From Glaciecola sp. XM2 (GTDB lineage: Bacteria; Pseudomonadota; Gammaproteobacteria; Enterobacterales; Alteromonadaceae): 64,000 nucleotides of DNA. The stretch covers positions 372,001 through 436,000 of the forward strand of contig NZ_JAHEOJ010000020.1 in the NCBI RefSeq assembly GCF_018595715.1. Reading direction: 5' to 3'. Under the pieces are notes generated by a model. It searched no databases. It had not been told where the DNA came from and worked only from the letters and a program-made list of their open reading frames with translations. Below are positions 36,553 to 47,047 of this stretch, in pieces. Every line of letters starts with the position of its first letter. Position 1 is the stretch's first letter. The translations under genes and the position numbers were made by a program.

Positions 36553-37499
36553 GCCTAATGACCAAATCACCATATGCGTATGGAAAAGTAGCCGTTTTGA
36601 TGGGCGGAGACTCTGCTGAGCGAGAGGTGAGTCTTGCTTCAGGAGGGTGCGTGCTGAAAGCCTTAGTCAGCGCAGGCGTTGATGCTCATCCATTTGACCC
36701 TTCACAGCGTTCCATTTATGAATTAGTAAGCGAAGGTTTTGACCGCGCTTTTATCATTTTACATGGACGTGGCGGCGAAGATGGGGTGATGCAAGGCGCA
36801 TTGGAGCAACTTAAAATTCCCTACACAGGCACAGGCGTGCTCGGTTCAGCGTTAGCTATGGACAAAGTACTCAGCAAGTTAGTTTGGTCAGCGCGGGATT
36901 TGCCTACGGCGGATTATCGAGTGCTTGAGAAATCGACCTATAATGTCAGTGAATGCAGTCAAATCCTTGCTGATTTAGGTGGCACCGTTATGGTCAAGCC
37001 CTCTCATGAGGGCTCCAGTATTGGCATGGCGCGCGCGCAAACCGAAGCCGAATTGGTAAAAGCGGTTGAGCAAGCCTTCGTTTATGACGACAACGTGCTC
37101 GTTGAAACTTACATAGACGGTCCTGAATACACCGTTGCTATTTTAAATGGGCAAGCGCTTCCGTCTATTCGCATGACATCTCCTAATGTCTTTTATGACT
37201 ATGAAGCCAAATATAAAACCGATACCACAGAGTATTTTTGTCCGAGTGGCCTGCCGATGGCGCAAGAGAAGCAGTTAGCGCGCTTGGCGCTTACCGCATT
37301 TGAAAGCTTGTCTGGAAAAGGCTGGGGCAGGGTTGATGCTATGCGCGACCACGACGGGACGTTTTATTTGTTGGAGTCAAATACCGTACCGGGTATGACA
37401 GAAAAAAGCTTAGTGCCAAAGGCGGCAAAACAAGCAGGAATGAGTTTTACCGACTTGGTCATTAATATTTTAAGCGAGACCCTAGACGAACATGAGTAA
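36549..37499 (+). CDS. ddlB: D-alanine:D-alanine ligase DdlB
   Basis: A 316-residue ATP-grasp ligase making the D-Ala-D-Ala consumed by MurF. Motifs: [19 protein letters not shown] at the N-terminus with the conserved Glu, [14 protein letters not shown], the ATP-grasp core [14 protein letters not shown], and late [13 protein letters not shown] with [15 protein letters not shown] (metal ligands). Overlaps murC by four bases and ftsQ by eight. Confidence 0.96.
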   Translation: MSLMTKSPYAYGKVAVLMGGDSAEREVSLASGGCVLKALVSAGVDAHPFDPSQRSIYELVSEGFDRAFIILHGRGGEDGVMQGALEQLKIPYTGTGVLGSALAMDKVLSKLVWSARDLPTADYRVLEKSTYNVSECSQILADLGGTVMVKPSHEGSSIGMARAQTEAELVKAVEQAFVYDDNVLVETYIDGPEYTVAILNGQALPSIRMTSPNVFYDYEAKYKTDTTEYFCPSGLPMAQEKQLARLALTAFESLSGKGWGRVDAMRDHDGTFYLLESNTVPGMTEKSLVPKAAKQAGMSFTDLVINILSETLDEHE

Positions 37500-38307
37500 A
37501 GCACTTGTCACCACAACAAGCACCCCTGACCCCGACAAGGTCTCCTTGCCGGTAGGGTTGAGTGTGTTTGCATTGGTGATTATGGCTTTAATGTTTGGTG
37601 CATATAAGAGCTACAGCTGGCTTCAAGACGAACAACGTCTGCCTGTGCAAAGCATTGTATTGAGCGGTGACATCAAGATGTTGAACCCTGAGCATTTAGA
37701 GCGCCTCATTCGTCAGCAAAATACCGGCAGTTTTTTTGCCATTGATGTGAACGAAGTGCATCAGCTAGTGGAGCAACAGGCATGGGTGTATTCAGCTTCG
37801 ATTCGCAAGCGCTGGCCGAGCAGTTTGTATATTCACGTGGTTGAGCAACAAGCGGTGGCCAGATGGAATGATGACCTGCTATTAAACAAATATGGTGATA
37901 GCTTTGATGGTATGGGCGTGTCTGAGGGCACAAAAAGAGACGAAGCCCAGCAGGCGCTAAACGACCTAGTGAAACTGTTTGGGCCTGGTGGCAGTGAAAA
38001 AACAGCCCTTACAGGTTACACCAATATGAGGCGTTTATTGCGCAGTAGCAATGAGTCGGTTGCACAGCTTTCATTGAACGAAAGATTTGCATGGACAGTG
38101 CGTCTAAAAAGCGGCATAACGCTGAATATTGGCAGACAGGAATATATAAAACGATTACAGCGATTTATTGATGTATATCCGCTCTTACAAAAAGAAAAAA
38201 AAGCGATAAATTACATTGATTTGCGGTATGATACAGGCTTGGCAGTAGGGTGGGCAGATGCCTTCCCAATTGTTCAAGCTGAAACCGATAACAATATTAA
38301 TAATTAA
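37492..38307 (+). CDS. ftsQ: Cell division protein FtsQ
   Basis: A 271-residue bitopic protein: short cytoplasmic tail, one TM helix (~21-40), a POTRA domain (LPVQSIVLSGDIKMLNPEHL start, SIRKRWPSSLYIHVVEQQAVARW) and the FtsQ beta domain (LLNKYGDSF through INYIDLRYDTGLAVGW). It scaffolds FtsB/FtsL and recruits FtsW/FtsI. The overlap with ddlB and the following ftsA/ftsZ confirm identity. Confidence 0.94.
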   Translation: MSKALVTTTSTPDPDKVSLPVGLSVFALVIMALMFGAYKSYSWLQDEQRLPVQSIVLSGDIKMLNPEHLERLIRQQNTGSFFAIDVNEVHQLVEQQAWVYSASIRKRWPSSLYIHVVEQQAVARWNDDLLLNKYGDSFDGMGVSEGTKRDEAQQALNDLVKLFGPGGSEKTALTGYTNMRRLLRSSNESVAQLSLNERFAWTVRLKSGITLNIGRQEYIKRLQRFIDVYPLLQKEKKAINYIDLRYDTGLAVGWADAFPIVQAETDNNINN

Positions 38308-38321
38308 GGTGGTTATTCAGC

Positions 38322-39551
38322 GTGTCTAAAGCGTTAGAAAGAGATCTCATTGTTGGCCTAGATATTGGCACAAGCACTGTGAAAGCGGTGGTGGGCGAAG
38401 TATTGCCAGACGGCGACATCAGTATTGTTGGTGTAGGTGAACATAAGTCTCGAGGCATGGAAAAAGGCGGTGTTAACGACCTTAATTTAGTCGTGCAGTC
38501 TATTCGTAATGCTATTGAGCAAATGGAATTGATGGCAGACTGCCATGTGTCGAGCGTATTTATGTCGATTAGCGGTCGCCATGTTCAATGCCAAAATGAA
38601 ACTGGCATGGTACCTATCAACAATCAAGAAGTAACGCAGGATGATGTTGATAATGTCATTCATGCCGCTCGCTCTGTGCCCATGGCAGCTGAGCGAAAGT
38701 TATTGCACGTATTGCCACAAGAATTTGTGATTGATGTACAAGAAGGGATTAAAAACCCCATTGGCATGTCGGGCGTCAGAATGGTGGCGGCGGCGCATAT
38801 CATCACTTGCGCTGACGATATGGCAAAAAATATGGTGAAATGCATTGAGAATTGTGATCTCATAGTAGACCAAACCATATTCAGTGCGCTTGCGTCGAGC
38901 TATGCGGTGCTCACTGAAGATGAAAAAGAATTAGGCGTATGCGTTGCCGATATTGGCGGCGGTACCATAGATATTGTGATATATACCGACGGTGCGATAC
39001 GTCACACCGCGGTAATCCCGTTAGGCGGGAATCAAATTACGGGTGATATCGCGAAGATATTTCGCACGCCCATGAACAATGCAGAGCAAATCAAAGTGAA
39101 TTATGCTTGTGCATTAAAAGATATGGTTAGCATGGAAGAGACCATTGAAGTCCCGAGTGTGGGTGGCCGCCCATCACGGAGAATGTCTCGTCATACCCTT
39201 GCCGAAGTAATTGAACCCAGATACCACGAGTTGCTGGAGATTGCTTATGAACAAATTAAAGCCAGCGGATTAGAAGATCAAATCGCCGCTGGATTAGTAA
39301 TAACCGGTGGTACTGCTAAAATGGAAGGAGCAGTTGAGTTTGCAGAAGAAGTATTCCAAATGCCAGTAAGAGTAGGAAAACCTCATTCTGTTAAAGGGCT
39401 TGCTGAATATGTTGATGACTCAACGTATGCAACAGCAGTAGGTCTTTTACAATATGGAAAGCAAAATTCTAATAATAAGAAAACGTCACCTAAAAGTGGC
39501 GAAGAGAGCGTGTTAAAACGCATACAAAGTTGGTTTAAAGGTGAGTTTTAG
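38322..39551 (+). CDS. ftsA: Cell division protein FtsA
   Basis: A 409-residue actin-like ATPase that tethers FtsZ filaments to the membrane. Phosphate-1 loop VGLDIGTSTVKAVVGEV, phosphate-2 VCVADIGGGTIDIVIY and adenosine loop GLVITGGTAKMEG are visible. The amphipathic membrane-targeting helix is at the very C-terminus (VLKRIQSWFKGEF). The start is GTG 38322 with AAGGTGG eight bases upstream; 14 bases separate it from ftsQ. Confidence 0.97.
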   Translation: MSKALERDLIVGLDIGTSTVKAVVGEVLPDGDISIVGVGEHKSRGMEKGGVNDLNLVVQSIRNAIEQMELMADCHVSSVFMSISGRHVQCQNETGMVPINNQEVTQDDVDNVIHAARSVPMAAERKLLHVLPQEFVIDVQEGIKNPIGMSGVRMVAAAHIITCADDMAKNMVKCIENCDLIVDQTIFSALASSYAVLTEDEKELGVCVADIGGGTIDIVIYTDGAIRHTAVIPLGGNQITGDIAKIFRTPMNNAEQIKVNYACALKDMVSMEETIEVPSVGGRPSRRMSRHTLAEVIEPRYHELLEIAYEQIKASGLEDQIAAGLVITGGTAKMEGAVEFAEEVFQMPVRVGKPHSVKGLAEYVDDSTYATAVGLLQYGKQNSNNKKTSPKSGEESVLKRIQSWFKGEF

Positions 39552-39578
39552 GGGACCTTTAGGCGCTAAATCAATCAT

Positions 39579-39598
39579 TAGTCTGTGCGCACAGACTA
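39579..39598. repeat. Perfect 20-base palindrome between ftsA and ftsZ
   Basis: TAGTCTGTGCGCACAGACTA is fully self-complementary and lies in the 68-base ftsA-ftsZ gap, 21 bases before the ftsZ ATG. There is no T-run, so it is not a terminator. It may be an operator or an mRNA hairpin that sets ftsZ stability or translation. Confidence 0.7.
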
Positions 39599-39619
39599 GC
39601 AAGGTATCGGAGAATTATA

Positions 39620-40756
39620 ATGTTCGAACTGATGGATAATCCAAGTGACGAAGCGGTCATTAAAGTTGTCGGTGTAGGCGGCGGCGGTGGCAATGCGGTT
39701 GAGTACATGGTGAAACAAGTCATCGAAGGTGTTGACTTTATCGCTATGAACACTGACGCGCAGGCGTTGAAGAACTCAACGGCAATGGTCAAACTACAAA
39801 TAGGCACTGAACTCACCAAGGGCCTAGGTGCAGGCGCAGATCCTAATGTAGGACGTGATGCCGCGCAAGAAGACCGTGAAAAGATCAGAGAGTGTCTAGA
39901 AGGCGCTGATATGGTGTTCATCACCGCAGGTATGGGCGGTGGTACCGGCACTGGTGCAGCTCCTGAGGTTGCAAAGCTCGCCAAAGATATGGGTATTTTA
40001 ACGGTTGCGGTCGTGACTAAGCCCTTCCCATTTGAAGGGAAAAAGCGCGCTGAGTTTGCCAATCAAGGTATTGCCGAGTTATCAAAATACGTTGATTCAT
40101 TGATTACCATTCCTAACGAAAAGTTACTTAAAGTAATGGGTCGAGGCGTGCCTTTACTGCAGGCGTTTAGCGCTGCAAACGACGTATTACGTGGCTCGGT
40201 ACAAGGTATTGCTGAACTTATTACGCGTACCGGTTTAATCAACGTAGATTTCGCTGACGTTAAAACGGTTATGTCTGAAATGGGCACTGCGATGATGGGC
40301 AGTGGCGTAGGCACTGGCGAAGACCGTGCAGAAGAAGCTGCGGAAGCAGCCATTGCATGCCCGCTATTGGAAGATATCGATTTATCCGGTGCACGCGGCA
40401 TTCTAGTAAACATCACTGCTGGTCTTGATTTTGCTATTGATGAGTATGAAACCATTGGTAATGCAGTAAAAGCCTTCGCCTCGGAAAATGCTACGGTCGT
40501 AGTTGGTACGGTCATCGATCCTGAAATGAGTGATGAAATTCGCGTCACTGTGGTTGCGACGGGGATAGGTACTGAACGAAAGCCTGATATCACCTTAGTG
40601 AATGATACTAACCGCCCAGTACACAAGGCGACCGGTACCGATAACTTAGGTGGCAGCGTTGAGCAAGGCGGGCAGCAGAAGCTAGAAGAAGAAGCCCCTG
40701 CTGGAGAGTTAGAATATCTCGATATTCCTGCATTTTTACGTCGTCAGGCAGATTAA
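39620..40756 (+). CDS. ftsZ: Cell division GTPase FtsZ
   Basis: A 378-residue tubulin homologue forming the Z ring. The tubulin signature [10 protein letters not shown] is at ~105-115, with the N-terminal [14 protein letters not shown] nucleotide loop and the T7-loop region [14 protein letters not shown]. The C-terminal conserved peptide that binds FtsA and ZapD is [15 protein letters not shown], preceded by a short acidic linker. GGAG precedes the ATG. A terminator at 40801 ends the cluster. Confidence 0.98.
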   Translation: MFELMDNPSDEAVIKVVGVGGGGGNAVEYMVKQVIEGVDFIAMNTDAQALKNSTAMVKLQIGTELTKGLGAGADPNVGRDAAQEDREKIRECLEGADMVFITAGMGGGTGTGAAPEVAKLAKDMGILTVAVVTKPFPFEGKKRAEFANQGIAELSKYVDSLITIPNEKLLKVMGRGVPLLQAFSAANDVLRGSVQGIAELITRTGLINVDFADVKTVMSEMGTAMMGSGVGTGEDRAEEAAEAAIACPLLEDIDLSGARGILVNITAGLDFAIDEYETIGNAVKAFASENATVVVGTVIDPEMSDEIRVTVVATGIGTERKPDITLVNDTNRPVHKATGTDNLGGSVEQGGQQKLEEEAPAGELEYLDIPAFLRRQAD

Positions 40757-40800
40757 CTGGTCCGAACAGACGTTTTTGCAGTAAAAAGTACTTGAAAATC

Positions 40801-40830
40801 GAAAACCCCTATACATTCAAGGGGTTTTTC
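40801..40830 (+). terminator. Terminator after ftsZ
   Basis: A stem of AAAACCCCT (40802-40810) pairs with AGGGGTTTT (from 40820) around a 9-base loop and ends in a T-run. It separates the dcw cluster from lpxC, which should have its own promoter in 40831-40870. Confidence 0.8.
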
Positions 40831-40870
40831 GTTACACTTTTACGAATTTTTTGACGATATTTGACTGCAC

Positions 40871-41800
40871 ATGCTTAAACAGCGAACCATAAAAACTGCC
40901 GTTACGGAAACCGGCATTGGCTTGCACAAAGGAAGAAAAGTGCGTATGACCCTGCGTCCGGCACCCGCCGACACGGGCATAGTATTTCGTCGCGTCGATT
41001 TAACTCCCCATGTAGACATTCAGGCTAACGCAAAAGACGTGGCCGACACTACATTATGCACCTGCATTACTAACGCACAAGGCCATTCCATCCATACCGT
41101 AGAGCATTTAGCTTCAGCGCTATCCGGCTTAGGTATCGATAATATTATTGTTGAGGTAGATAGCCATGAGTTGCCTATTCTTGACGGCAGTGCTAGCCCT
41201 TTTATCTTTTTGTTGCAAAGTGCAGGTGTACAAGAGCTTGATAAACCCAAGAAGTTTATCAAGGTAAATCGCACGATACGTGTCGAAGAAGATGACAAGT
41301 GGGCGGAGTTTAGACCTTTCAACGGCTTTAAAGTCGATTTTGCGATTGATTTTAACCATCCTGCTATTTCACGCACTAGGCAACACTGTGTCTTGGATTT
41401 TTCGAAAGATTCCTACATTGATGAGGTCAGTCGCGCGAGGACCTTCGGGTTTATGCGAGATTTAGAGATGATGAACGGGATGAACCTAGCCTTAGGTGGC
41501 AGCATGGATAACGCCGTTGCGCTAGATGAGTTTAGAGTGTTAAACCCAGAAGGTTTGCGTTATCAAGATGAATTTCTTAAGCATAAGATCCTCGATGCAG
41601 TAGGCGATTTGTTCTTAGGCGGACATAACTTAATCGGCGAATTGGTGGCGTACAAAACCGGTCACGGACTCAACAATAAACTACTCAATGCAATTTTGTC
41701 GCAGACTGACGCTTGGGAATATGTTGAATTTGAAAGCGAAGCAAGCATGCCTATTAAGTATATAGAATCAGTCGCAAGCTTAGGTACGCGATTCGCATAG
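40871..41800 (+). CDS. lpxC: UDP-3-O-acyl-GlcNAc deacetylase LpxC
   Basis: A 309-residue zinc enzyme catalysing the committed step of lipid A synthesis. N-terminal [19 protein letters not shown], zinc ligand His in [17 protein letters not shown], the second ligand pair in [14 protein letters not shown], and the catalytic His in [18 protein letters not shown] is also present. Length matches E. coli LpxC (305). Its level is usually controlled by FtsH proteolysis through the C-terminus, here ending [10 protein letters not shown]. Confidence 0.97.
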   Translation: MLKQRTIKTAVTETGIGLHKGRKVRMTLRPAPADTGIVFRRVDLTPHVDIQANAKDVADTTLCTCITNAQGHSIHTVEHLASALSGLGIDNIIVEVDSHELPILDGSASPFIFLLQSAGVQELDKPKKFIKVNRTIRVEEDDKWAEFRPFNGFKVDFAIDFNHPAISRTRQHCVLDFSKDSYIDEVSRARTFGFMRDLEMMNGMNLALGGSMDNAVALDEFRVLNPEGLRYQDEFLKHKILDAVGDLFLGGHNLIGELVAYKTGHGLNNKLLNAILSQTDAWEYVEFESEASMPIKYIESVASLGTRFA

Positions 41801-42153
41801 TAGACTTAATGCAATAAATTATCTTGCAGTCATTACTGACTGTTGGTATTGTTTTTGCTTTAAAATCTGCAGTAATAAGAAACGCCGTCGGATAAGGCTT
41901 ACAACATCACCATAACCGCTTCTAAATGAGAGATTTGTACTTTTTAAGTGCACTTTCATGATAAAAAGGTGTGTGTTTTTAGCAACAGCACTATGAAAAG
42001 TATCCTGCTGAGCACCACAATAAATGCGAAAGGATCATTGGTTACATGTATATCTAACCATAAGTGAGTGTGTGTTGAAGTCTGTTTATCTGCCGATGTA
42101 AACTTTAAGATGAGTAGTATGAAACTGACAAATATGTCAGACCAAAGGCCATT
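41801..42153. other. 353-base non-coding gap between lpxC and the M23 peptidase gene
   Basis: A 6-base hairpin (CAGTCA/TGACTG, 41827-41842) follows lpxC before a T-rich stretch and may be a weak terminator. An inverted repeat CTGACA-AATA-TGTCAG (42125-42140) sits just upstream of the peptidase start. Two tiny frames (12 and 24 codons, from 41958) overlap as ATGA but have no ribosome sites. No secM-like arrest peptide was found. Confidence 0.5.
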
Positions 42154-43026
42154 ATGAACGTCACAATATTAGTAAAAGGTAAAAATACGAGATTCGCAAA
42201 GCGTTTGTCACTCAAGCGCGTGGTAAGCGGATTTGTGCTTTTATCTCTCGTGATGTTGGTTTCAAGTCGGTCTACTGAGTCGGTATACGAAAATCAAATC
42301 AGACTTAATATGGTGAAAACCGGTCTGCAAGAGCAAGTCGCACTGGTTGAGCAGCTTCATGAAAATACCGATACTCAAGTGCTCAGCATTGTGCAGCAGC
42401 TTGGCAGCATGCAAGCGCAGCTAACCCAATTAGATTCTTTAACCGCCTCCCTTGCACAAAAAAGCGGTTTAACCCCCGAAAATTTTGCCCTACCAGAAGA
42501 ACTTCAAGCCCCATTACGTAGCGAGCATACCCTCAATGAAAACGTTGAAAAAATGGCGCAAGCGCTAGAATATAAAATTCAACAGCTCGATGCCCTTGAA
42601 TCTATCCTAATAGGTCTCAATATAGAACAAGAGAGTAAATTAGCGGGGCGACCCGTGGAGAAAGGTTGGTTGTCTTCATATTATGGGATTCGAAAGGACC
42701 CATTTAATGGTCGACCTACGATGCACAAGGGCGTAGATTTTGCTGGCAAAGCTGGAACCGGTGTGATTGCAACGGGTGCGGGTATTGTCACTTGGTCAGG
42801 TAATCGTTCTGGCTATGGTTATTTGGTTGAAATTGATCACGGCAACGGTTTGAGAACACGTTACGGCCACAACGCTTCGTTAAATGTCGAAGTGGGCGAT
42901 GTTGTAACAAAAGGGCAAATCATTGCCTTAATGGGCAACACGGGCCGGTCAACCGGTGCACATGTGCATTATGAAGTGCTAAAAAACGGTAAGCAAATAG
43001 ACCCATTACCGTTTGTATATCGTTAA
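42154..43026 (+). CDS. M23/LytM-family peptidoglycan endopeptidase
   Basis: A 290-residue membrane-anchored metallopeptidase. One TM helix (~25-41, VVSGFVLLSLVMLVSS), a coiled coil (~50-150), then a LytM domain with a full zinc site: His and Asp in MHKGVDFAG, and HxH in GAHVHYEVL. The second conserved His is in RYGHNASL. As all ligands are present, it should be an active endopeptidase cutting stem-peptide cross-links, in contrast to catalytically dead EnvC/NlpD activators. Genes of this type often sit between lpxC and secA in this group of bacteria. Confidence 0.9.
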   Translation: MNVTILVKGKNTRFAKRLSLKRVVSGFVLLSLVMLVSSRSTESVYENQIRLNMVKTGLQEQVALVEQLHENTDTQVLSIVQQLGSMQAQLTQLDSLTASLAQKSGLTPENFALPEELQAPLRSEHTLNENVEKMAQALEYKIQQLDALESILIGLNIEQESKLAGRPVEKGWLSSYYGIRKDPFNGRPTMHKGVDFAGKAGTGVIATGAGIVTWSGNRSGYGYLVEIDHGNGLRTRYGHNASLNVEVGDVVTKGQIIALMGNTGRSTGAHVHYEVLKNGKQIDPLPFVYR

Positions 43027-43188
43027 GTCATCCCCGATACACAGTTGCATTTAAGGTCACGCTCTGACCGCCCTCATTTACCTCAATGAATTCTTTGAGC
43101 AAGAAGCTCAAGGATCCTAGTCATAGCCATGCTTTTTTTGCTACTATGACGCGTTTTTTAAATATATGAATTCGGATGTTTCAATAGC

Positions 43189-45909
43189 ATGTTTGCAAGT
43201 ATCTTCAAGAAAGTCTTTGGCACGCACAACGATCGCCTGCTGAAAAAAATGCGCAAGTCAGTTGACGCGATAAACGCACTGGAATCTGAACTGGAGGCGC
43301 TAACGGATGAGCAACTGCGCGCGAAGACAGACGAGTTCAAGCAACGTTTGGCAGATGGCGCAAAGCTCGACAGTCTGATATCAGAAGCCTTTGCTGTGGT
43401 AAGAGAAGCCAGTAAACGCGTTTATGGTATGCGTCACTTCGATGTACAGATGCTAGGTGGCTTGGTGTTACACCAAGGAAAAATAGCTGAAATGCGCACT
43501 GGTGAAGGTAAAACGCTAACCGCTACTCTCCCTACTTATTTGAACGCTCTTAGCGGTAATGGTGTTCATGTCATCACGGTTAATGACTATCTTGCAAAGC
43601 GTGATGCTGATTGGAGCAGAAGCTTATTTGAATTCTTAGGGTTAACCGTAGGCTGTAATATTCCGGGTTTGACTCAGCAAGAAAAGCGCGATGCATACGC
43701 TACCGATATTACCTATGGTACCAACAATGAGTTTGGTTTCGATTACTTGCGTGACAACATGGCATTTAGTCCAAACGACCGCGTGCAAAAGCCGCTTAGC
43801 TATGCGGTTATCGATGAAGTTGACTCCATCTTAATCGATGAAGCAAGAACACCATTGATTATCTCTGGCGCTGCTGAAGACAGCTCTGAGCTGTACAAGA
43901 AAATTAATACCATTATTCCTAACCTGAATAAACAAGACAAAGAAGATGAAGAAGACAATCACGGTGAGGGGCATTACACCGTCGATGAAAAAGGTAAACA
44001 GGTACACCTAACCGAAAACGGTCAACTTTTTGTTGAAGAATTACTGCAAAAAGAAGGGCTCTTACCTGAGGGGGAATCCCTTTTTGCTGCCGCCAACATT
44101 CCGTTGCTTCACCACGTAAATGCGGCCTTGCGAGCGCACAAGCTGTTTACCAAAGATGTAGACTACATCGTTAAAGACGGTGAAGAGATTGTTATCGTTG
44201 ACGAACATACTGGTCGTACAATGGAAGGGCGCCGCTGGTCTGAAGGTCTGCATCAAGCAGTTGAAGCGAAAGAAGGCGTGAAGATTCAAAATGAAAACCA
44301 AACGCTAGCATCCATTACTTTCCAGAACTATTTTAGATTGTACGACAAATTAGCCGGCATGACCGGTACAGCTGACACAGAAGCCTTCGAATTTAATCAT
44401 ATTTATGGTCTTGAAACCGTCGTTATTCCGACCAACAAGCCAATGGTGCGCGATGACCGCCCTGATAAAATTTATTTAACCGCGCCAGAAAAATACGACG
44501 CCATTATCGCTGATATCAAAGATTGCGTGAAGCGAGGCCAACCTGTGCTTGTGGGTACAGTGTCGATTGAGAACTCAGAGTTACTGTCGAGCATCCTGAA
44601 AAAAGAAAAAATCAAACACAAAGTATTGAATGCTAAATTCCACGCGCAGGAAGCTGAAATTGTTGCCTTAGCGGGCACAGCAAGCGCCGTTACCATTGCC
44701 ACTAACATGGCAGGCCGTGGAACCGATATTGTCTTAGGCGGTAACTTACAAGCCGAGATAGATGCGTTAAACAATCCAACTAAAGAACAAATTGCAAAAG
44801 TAAAAGCCGATTGGCAAGTTCGTCATGATGCGGTACTAGAAGCCGGCGGTTTGCACATAATTGGTACAGAGCGACATGAGTCACGTCGTATAGATAATCA
44901 GTTGCGCGGTCGTTCAGGTCGTCAGGGTGATGCTGGCTCTTCTCGTTTCTATTTGTCATTAGACGATGCCCTAATGCGTATTTTTGCCTCTGACAAAATG
45001 GGTTCGATGATGAAGCGCTTAGGCATGGAAAAAGGCGAATCGATAGAACACCCTTGGGTCTCTCGTGCTATTGAGAACGCTCAGCGTAAGGTTGAAGGCA
45101 GAAACTTTGATATTCGTAAGCAGTTACTTGAATATGACGATGTAGCTAATGATCAGCGCCGAGTTATCTACGAGCAACGAAATGAATTGCTCGATGAAGG
45201 TGAAATCGGCAATACCATCGCTAATATCCGCACCGACGTAATGGACAGCGTGATCAGTCAATACATCCCGCCACAATCGTTAGAAGAAATGTGGGATGTA
45301 GAGGGGCTAGAGGACCGTTTGCGTTCAGACTTCTCGCTAGACTTGCCATTGCGTAAAATGTTGGATGACGATGACAAGCTATATGAAGAAAAACTGCGTG
45401 AATTTATTCATGAAAAAGCAGATGCTGCATACAACGCTAAAGAAGAAACGGTTGGCCCACAGGTCATTCGTCAATTTGAAAAAGCGGTCATGTTACAAAC
45501 CCTTGATACGCATTGGAAAGAGCATTTAGCTTCTATGGATTACCTGCGTCAAGGCATACACCTTCGTTCTTTTGCTCAGAAAAATCCAAAACAGGAATAT
45601 AAGCGCGAATCATTTGAGCTGTTCTCTGACATGCTCGATAACTTGAAAATAGAAGTGATCAGCATTTTGGCCAGAGTGCAGGTGCAAGAACAAAAAGATG
45701 TAGAGGCGGTTGAAGCGCAGCGTAAACGTAATGAGGCAGAAAAGACCTTTGAACATAAGTCTGCTACATCGCCTACGCAAGAGCCAGAGCAGCAAGCGGC
45801 GCGTCCTCAGCAGCCTATGCAGCGTCAAGGACCAAAAGTAGGGCGTAACGATCCATGTCCTTGTGGTTCGGGCAAGAAATATAAGCAGTGCCACGGTAAG
45901 TTAAGCTAG
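43189..45909 (+). CDS. secA: Preprotein translocase ATPase SecA
   Basis: A 906-residue motor of the Sec pathway. NBD1 has Walker [15 protein letters not shown] and the DEAD-like [20 protein letters not shown]. The preprotein cross-linking domain, NBD2 ([16 protein letters not shown] and [23 protein letters not shown] in separate blocks), and helical scaffold follow. The C-terminus carries the zinc-binding [14 protein letters not shown] motif that contacts SecB. Length is as in E. coli (901). The upstream secM arrest gene of enterobacteria is absent; an M23 peptidase gene takes its place. Confidence 0.98.
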   Translation: MFASIFKKVFGTHNDRLLKKMRKSVDAINALESELEALTDEQLRAKTDEFKQRLADGAKLDSLISEAFAVVREASKRVYGMRHFDVQMLGGLVLHQGKIAEMRTGEGKTLTATLPTYLNALSGNGVHVITVNDYLAKRDADWSRSLFEFLGLTVGCNIPGLTQQEKRDAYATDITYGTNNEFGFDYLRDNMAFSPNDRVQKPLSYAVIDEVDSILIDEARTPLIISGAAEDSSELYKKINTIIPNLNKQDKEDEEDNHGEGHYTVDEKGKQVHLTENGQLFVEELLQKEGLLPEGESLFAAANIPLLHHVNAALRAHKLFTKDVDYIVKDGEEIVIVDEHTGRTMEGRRWSEGLHQAVEAKEGVKIQNENQTLASITFQNYFRLYDKLAGMTGTADTEAFEFNHIYGLETVVIPTNKPMVRDDRPDKIYLTAPEKYDAIIADIKDCVKRGQPVLVGTVSIENSELLSSILKKEKIKHKVLNAKFHAQEAEIVALAGTASAVTIATNMAGRGTDIVLGGNLQAEIDALNNPTKEQIAKVKADWQVRHDAVLEAGGLHIIGTERHESRRIDNQLRGRSGRQGDAGSSRFYLSLDDALMRIFASDKMGSMMKRLGMEKGESIEHPWVSRAIENAQRKVEGRNFDIRKQLLEYDDVANDQRRVIYEQRNELLDEGEIGNTIANIRTDVMDSVISQYIPPQSLEEMWDVEGLEDRLRSDFSLDLPLRKMLDDDDKLYEEKLREFIHEKADAAYNAKEETVGPQVIRQFEKAVMLQTLDTHWKEHLASMDYLRQGIHLRSFAQKNPKQEYKRESFELFSDMLDNLKIEVISILARVQVQEQKDVEAVEAQRKRNEAEKTFEHKSATSPTQEPEQQAARPQQPMQRQGPKVGRNDPCPCGSGKKYKQCHGKLS

Positions 45910-45910
45910 C

Positions 45911-46309
45911 ATGAAGACTGTAAATGTGGCGGTTGGGGTTGTATACCATGACCGCCATTTTTTTATTTGCCGAAGAAGTGCTCAGCAACATCAAGGCAAT
46001 AAATGGGAGTTTCCTGGCGGCAAAGTCGATGCAGGAGAAACACCCGAGCAAGCCTTAAAGCGTGAGTTAAAAGAAGAAATCGATATCATCACTGAGCATA
46101 GTGAGTCGTTAGTTACCATCGAATTTACTTACCCAGAGAAAACGGTATGCCTACATGTATTTCTTGTCGATGGTTTCACCGGCACGGCGAGAGGAGCTGA
46201 AGGGCAAGAAGCCATCTGGGCGGATGCTAAAAGCCTATCCACATATACCTTCCCCGATGCAAATGTTGAGATTATTGACGAGCTTAGACGCAGGGGATTG
46301 TGTCAGTGA
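45911..46309 (+). CDS. mutT: MutT-like Nudix hydrolase (8-oxo-dGTP diphosphatase)
   Basis: A 132-residue Nudix protein immediately downstream of secA, the conserved position of mutT in many gammaproteobacteria. The Nudix box GGKVDAGETPEQALKRELKEE (GX5EX7REUXEE) is complete. MutT removes 8-oxo-dGTP from the nucleotide pool. The start is two bases after the secA stop, so it is probably coupled. It overlaps the next gene by four bases (GTGA). Confidence 0.9.
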   Translation: MKTVNVAVGVVYHDRHFFICRRSAQQHQGNKWEFPGGKVDAGETPEQALKRELKEEIDIITEHSESLVTIEFTYPEKTVCLHVFLVDGFTGTARGAEGQEAIWADAKSLSTYTFPDANVEIIDELRRRGLCQ

Positions 46310-47040
46310 CAGAGCTAGCAAATATGAATAGACCAAGTCCTATGAAAACGATTGGTATTCTTGGTGGTATGAGTGATAAAGCCACGATGGAATATTATAA
46401 GTTCATCAACAACGCAATCAATGCGCGCTTAGGCGGTTGGGAAATAGGTGAAACGCTGATACAGGGCGTTAACTTCGGCAATATTGAATACTACGTTCGC
46501 AATGACGAATGGGAAGAAGCCCGAGTATATCTCGAGCAAAAGGCTAAACTCCTTGAAGCCGGTGGTGCCGACTTAATCGTATGTGTCTCAAACACCATGC
46601 ACCGTGTATTGGATCGTATGGATCAGATTGTCTCCATTCCATTTATTCCTATTACTACCCCAACAGCAGAAGCGATTGTGCGTAAAGGGTTAAAAAAGGT
46701 AGCGCTGTTAGGCACACAGCCGGTTATGAAGGCGCAATATATTAAGCAAGCATATGCAAAATACGGCATCGATATTGTCGTGCCGTCGCCGGAGCAACAG
46801 CATCATATTGACCGTATTATTTTTGATGAGCTCGTAAAAGGACTCACACCTGACACGTCCAAACAATATTATCTTGATGTGTGTAAAGAACTCGCGAGTT
46901 TAGGCGCTCAAGGTGTGATTTTAGGATGCACTGAGATATTTTTATTGATTAACCAAGCTGATTTGCCCGATATGCATGTGTTTAATACCACCGAGCTACA
47001 TTGCAATGCAGCTGTGGACATGGCGCTTACGCTGCCATAA
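46306..47040 (+). CDS. Asp/Glu racemase-family protein with displaced first catalytic Cys
   Basis: A 244-residue protein of the aspartate/glutamate racemase superfamily, similar to YgeA-like amino-acid racemases: MKTIGILGGMSDKATMEYY at the N-terminus, VALLGT, and the second catalytic Cys in VILGCTEIFLL. The first catalytic Cys, normally in a CTNTMH context, is replaced: the sequence reads Cys93-Val-Ser-Asn-Thr-Met-His, so the Cys is one position early and Val occupies its place. Two-base racemisation may be lost or changed. GTG 46306 overlaps mutT (GTGA); ATG 46342 would begin at the conserved MKTIGILGG. Confidence 0.82.
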   Translation: MTELANMNRPSPMKTIGILGGMSDKATMEYYKFINNAINARLGGWEIGETLIQGVNFGNIEYYVRNDEWEEARVYLEQKAKLLEAGGADLIVCVSNTMHRVLDRMDQIVSIPFIPITTPTAEAIVRKGLKKVALLGTQPVMKAQYIKQAYAKYGIDIVVPSPEQQHHIDRIIFDELVKGLTPDTSKQYYLDVCKELASLGAQGVILGCTEIFLLINQADLPDMHVFNTTELHCNAAVDMALTLP

Positions 47041-47047
47041 CTACTTC

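Noticed and set aside
40063-40626. 187-codon antisense frame within ftsZ (and a 163-codon one at 39571-40062)
   Set aside because: They mirror a highly conserved ftsZ; low-complexity Ser/Thr/Ala translation is typical of shadow frames.
41958-42070. Two tiny overlapping frames (12 and 24 codons) between lpxC and the M23 peptidase gene, considered as a secM-like leader
   Set aside because: No ribosome sites, no signal sequence or arrest motif, and they lie upstream of the peptidase gene instead of next to secA.
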